Under the pieces are notes generated by a model, which worked only from the letters and a program-made list of their open reading frames with translations, was not told the DNA's origin and made no database searches. Made by a program: the position numbers and the translations under genes. A stretch of DNA of 21,536 bases from Rhodobacterales bacterium (lineage in GTDB: Bacteria; Pseudomonadota; Alphaproteobacteria; Rhodobacterales; Rhodobacteraceae). This document shows, one piece after another, positions 21,262 to 21,536 of this stretch; the stretch's first letter is position 1, and each line of letters opens with the position of its first letter. The stretch covers positions 1 to 21,536 of the forward strand of contig JAJNPS010000045.1 in NCBI GenBank assembly GCA_021155205.1. The letters are read 5' to 3'.

Positions 21262-21536
21262 CACCGAAGCGGACGGCGGCGCGCAAGCGCGCTGCAGGAA
21301 CGTCAGGTCGCCGTGACAAAGATCGTGGCAAGACAATACCGGAGGCAAGGCGGTGGTTGCGCTGGAATGTTCAGCGCGCTGCTTCTTTTGTGTCCCTGCT
21401 CTTTGAATCTGTTGTTTAATGAAGGGATATGCGGGCGGTTTGGGCGCGATCGGCGTTTGACTGTTTGCATATCGGCCCACTAGGTGTGTTCTGCGAGGGA
21501 TGGACCGATGATGTGGGTGTCAGCTTCACTGTCTTG
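21262..21536 (+). other. 5' leader of an rRNA (16S-23S-5S) operon
   Basis: From about 21262 to the window end there is no plausible gene. The sequence carries boxA and, after it, the conserved run TTAATGAAGGGATATG and a GATATGC (21426-21432)/GCATATC (21467-21473) stem, then CAGCTTCACTGTCTTG at the edge. This matches the 16S leader and processing region I recall from Rhodobacteraceae rRNA operons. The mature 16S sequence itself is not in the window. Confidence 0.75.
21397..21407 (+). promoter_or_regulatory. boxA antitermination element
   Basis: TGCTCTTTGAA matches the boxA consensus TGCTCTTTAAC except in the last bases. boxA recruits NusB-NusE to let RNA polymerase read through the rRNA operon. 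Its place about 135 bases into the leader is typical. Confidence 0.75.

Noticed and set aside
19337..21331. 664-codon open frame on the minus strand
   Set aside because: Antisense to the amidohydrolase, which has a full set of metal-site motifs.
21090..21419. 109-codon open frame at the right end
   Set aside because: It overlaps the end of the amidohydrolase, the rRNA promoter and boxA, and has no ribosome site or protein-like pattern.
1..21536. CRISPR array, phage or defence system
   Set aside because: No regularly spaced repeats, integrase, phage structural genes or recognisable defence genes were seen.

Overview
The window reads as chromosomal DNA from a high-GC alphaproteobacterium, most likely Rhodobacteraceae. 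The evidence is the gene set: a Bpt-type aminoacyl-transferase, GlnE, an Entner-Doudoroff edd/eda pair, a DksA with a single zinc-finger cysteine, DUF2852 and DUF2927 family proteins, and an rRNA-operon leader of the Rhodobacteraceae type. The genus cannot be fixed from this sequence alone. Almost all of the window is ordinary housekeeping DNA. The unusual material lies in two broken genes and in several structured intergenic elements.

Layout. 1-2120: a possible 3' end of an unidentified + strand gene with a terminator, then the minus-strand set DUF2852 protein, bpt and a VOC protein, with a hairpin-rich bpt leader. 2317-5422: glnE (adenylyltransferase for glutamine synthetase) overlapping a small conserved protein. 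5419-8675: minus strand, a PhnB-like VOC protein, eda and edd. A 191-bp nested inverted repeat separates eda from edd, and a LacI-type operator palindrome sits in the putative edd promoter. 9026-11544: + strand lipoprotein, RlmI-like rRNA methyltransferase and an orphan PIN protein, closed by a REP-like inverted pair. 11620-15875: minus-strand envelope cluster with an M48 peptidase, a DedA protein, a small membrane protein, a VWA/CoxE-like pseudogene, a 57-residue membrane protein, a DUF2927 lipoprotein and a MoxR-type ATPase pseudogene. 16062-17745: dksA and an FAD monooxygenase. 17849-18229: bactofilin on the minus strand. 18415-21115: ureohydrolase plus YtcJ-like amidohydrolase, a likely two-gene operon. 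21116-21536: promoter, boxA and leader of an rRNA operon whose 16S gene must start just beyond the window.

How the genes fit together. edd and eda complete the two committed steps of the Entner-Doudoroff pathway and probably answer to a sugar-acid regulator encoded elsewhere. DksA and the rRNA promoter are the two sides of stringent control, although their proximity may be chance. The ureohydrolase and amidohydrolase probably act one after the other on a guanidino- or amide-containing compound. The MoxR and VWA proteins normally work as a metal-insertion or complex-remodelling pair. Here both are disrupted while the lipoprotein and small membrane protein between them remain intact.

The strongest findings are the linked decay of the MoxR/VWA pair, including a VWA gene whose start and end are fused with the middle missing, and a 103-bp hairpin element flanked by CTAG that appears to have split two overlapping stop codons. 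Next come the nested repeat between edd and eda, and the operator over the edd promoter. No complete new defence or mobile system is visible.
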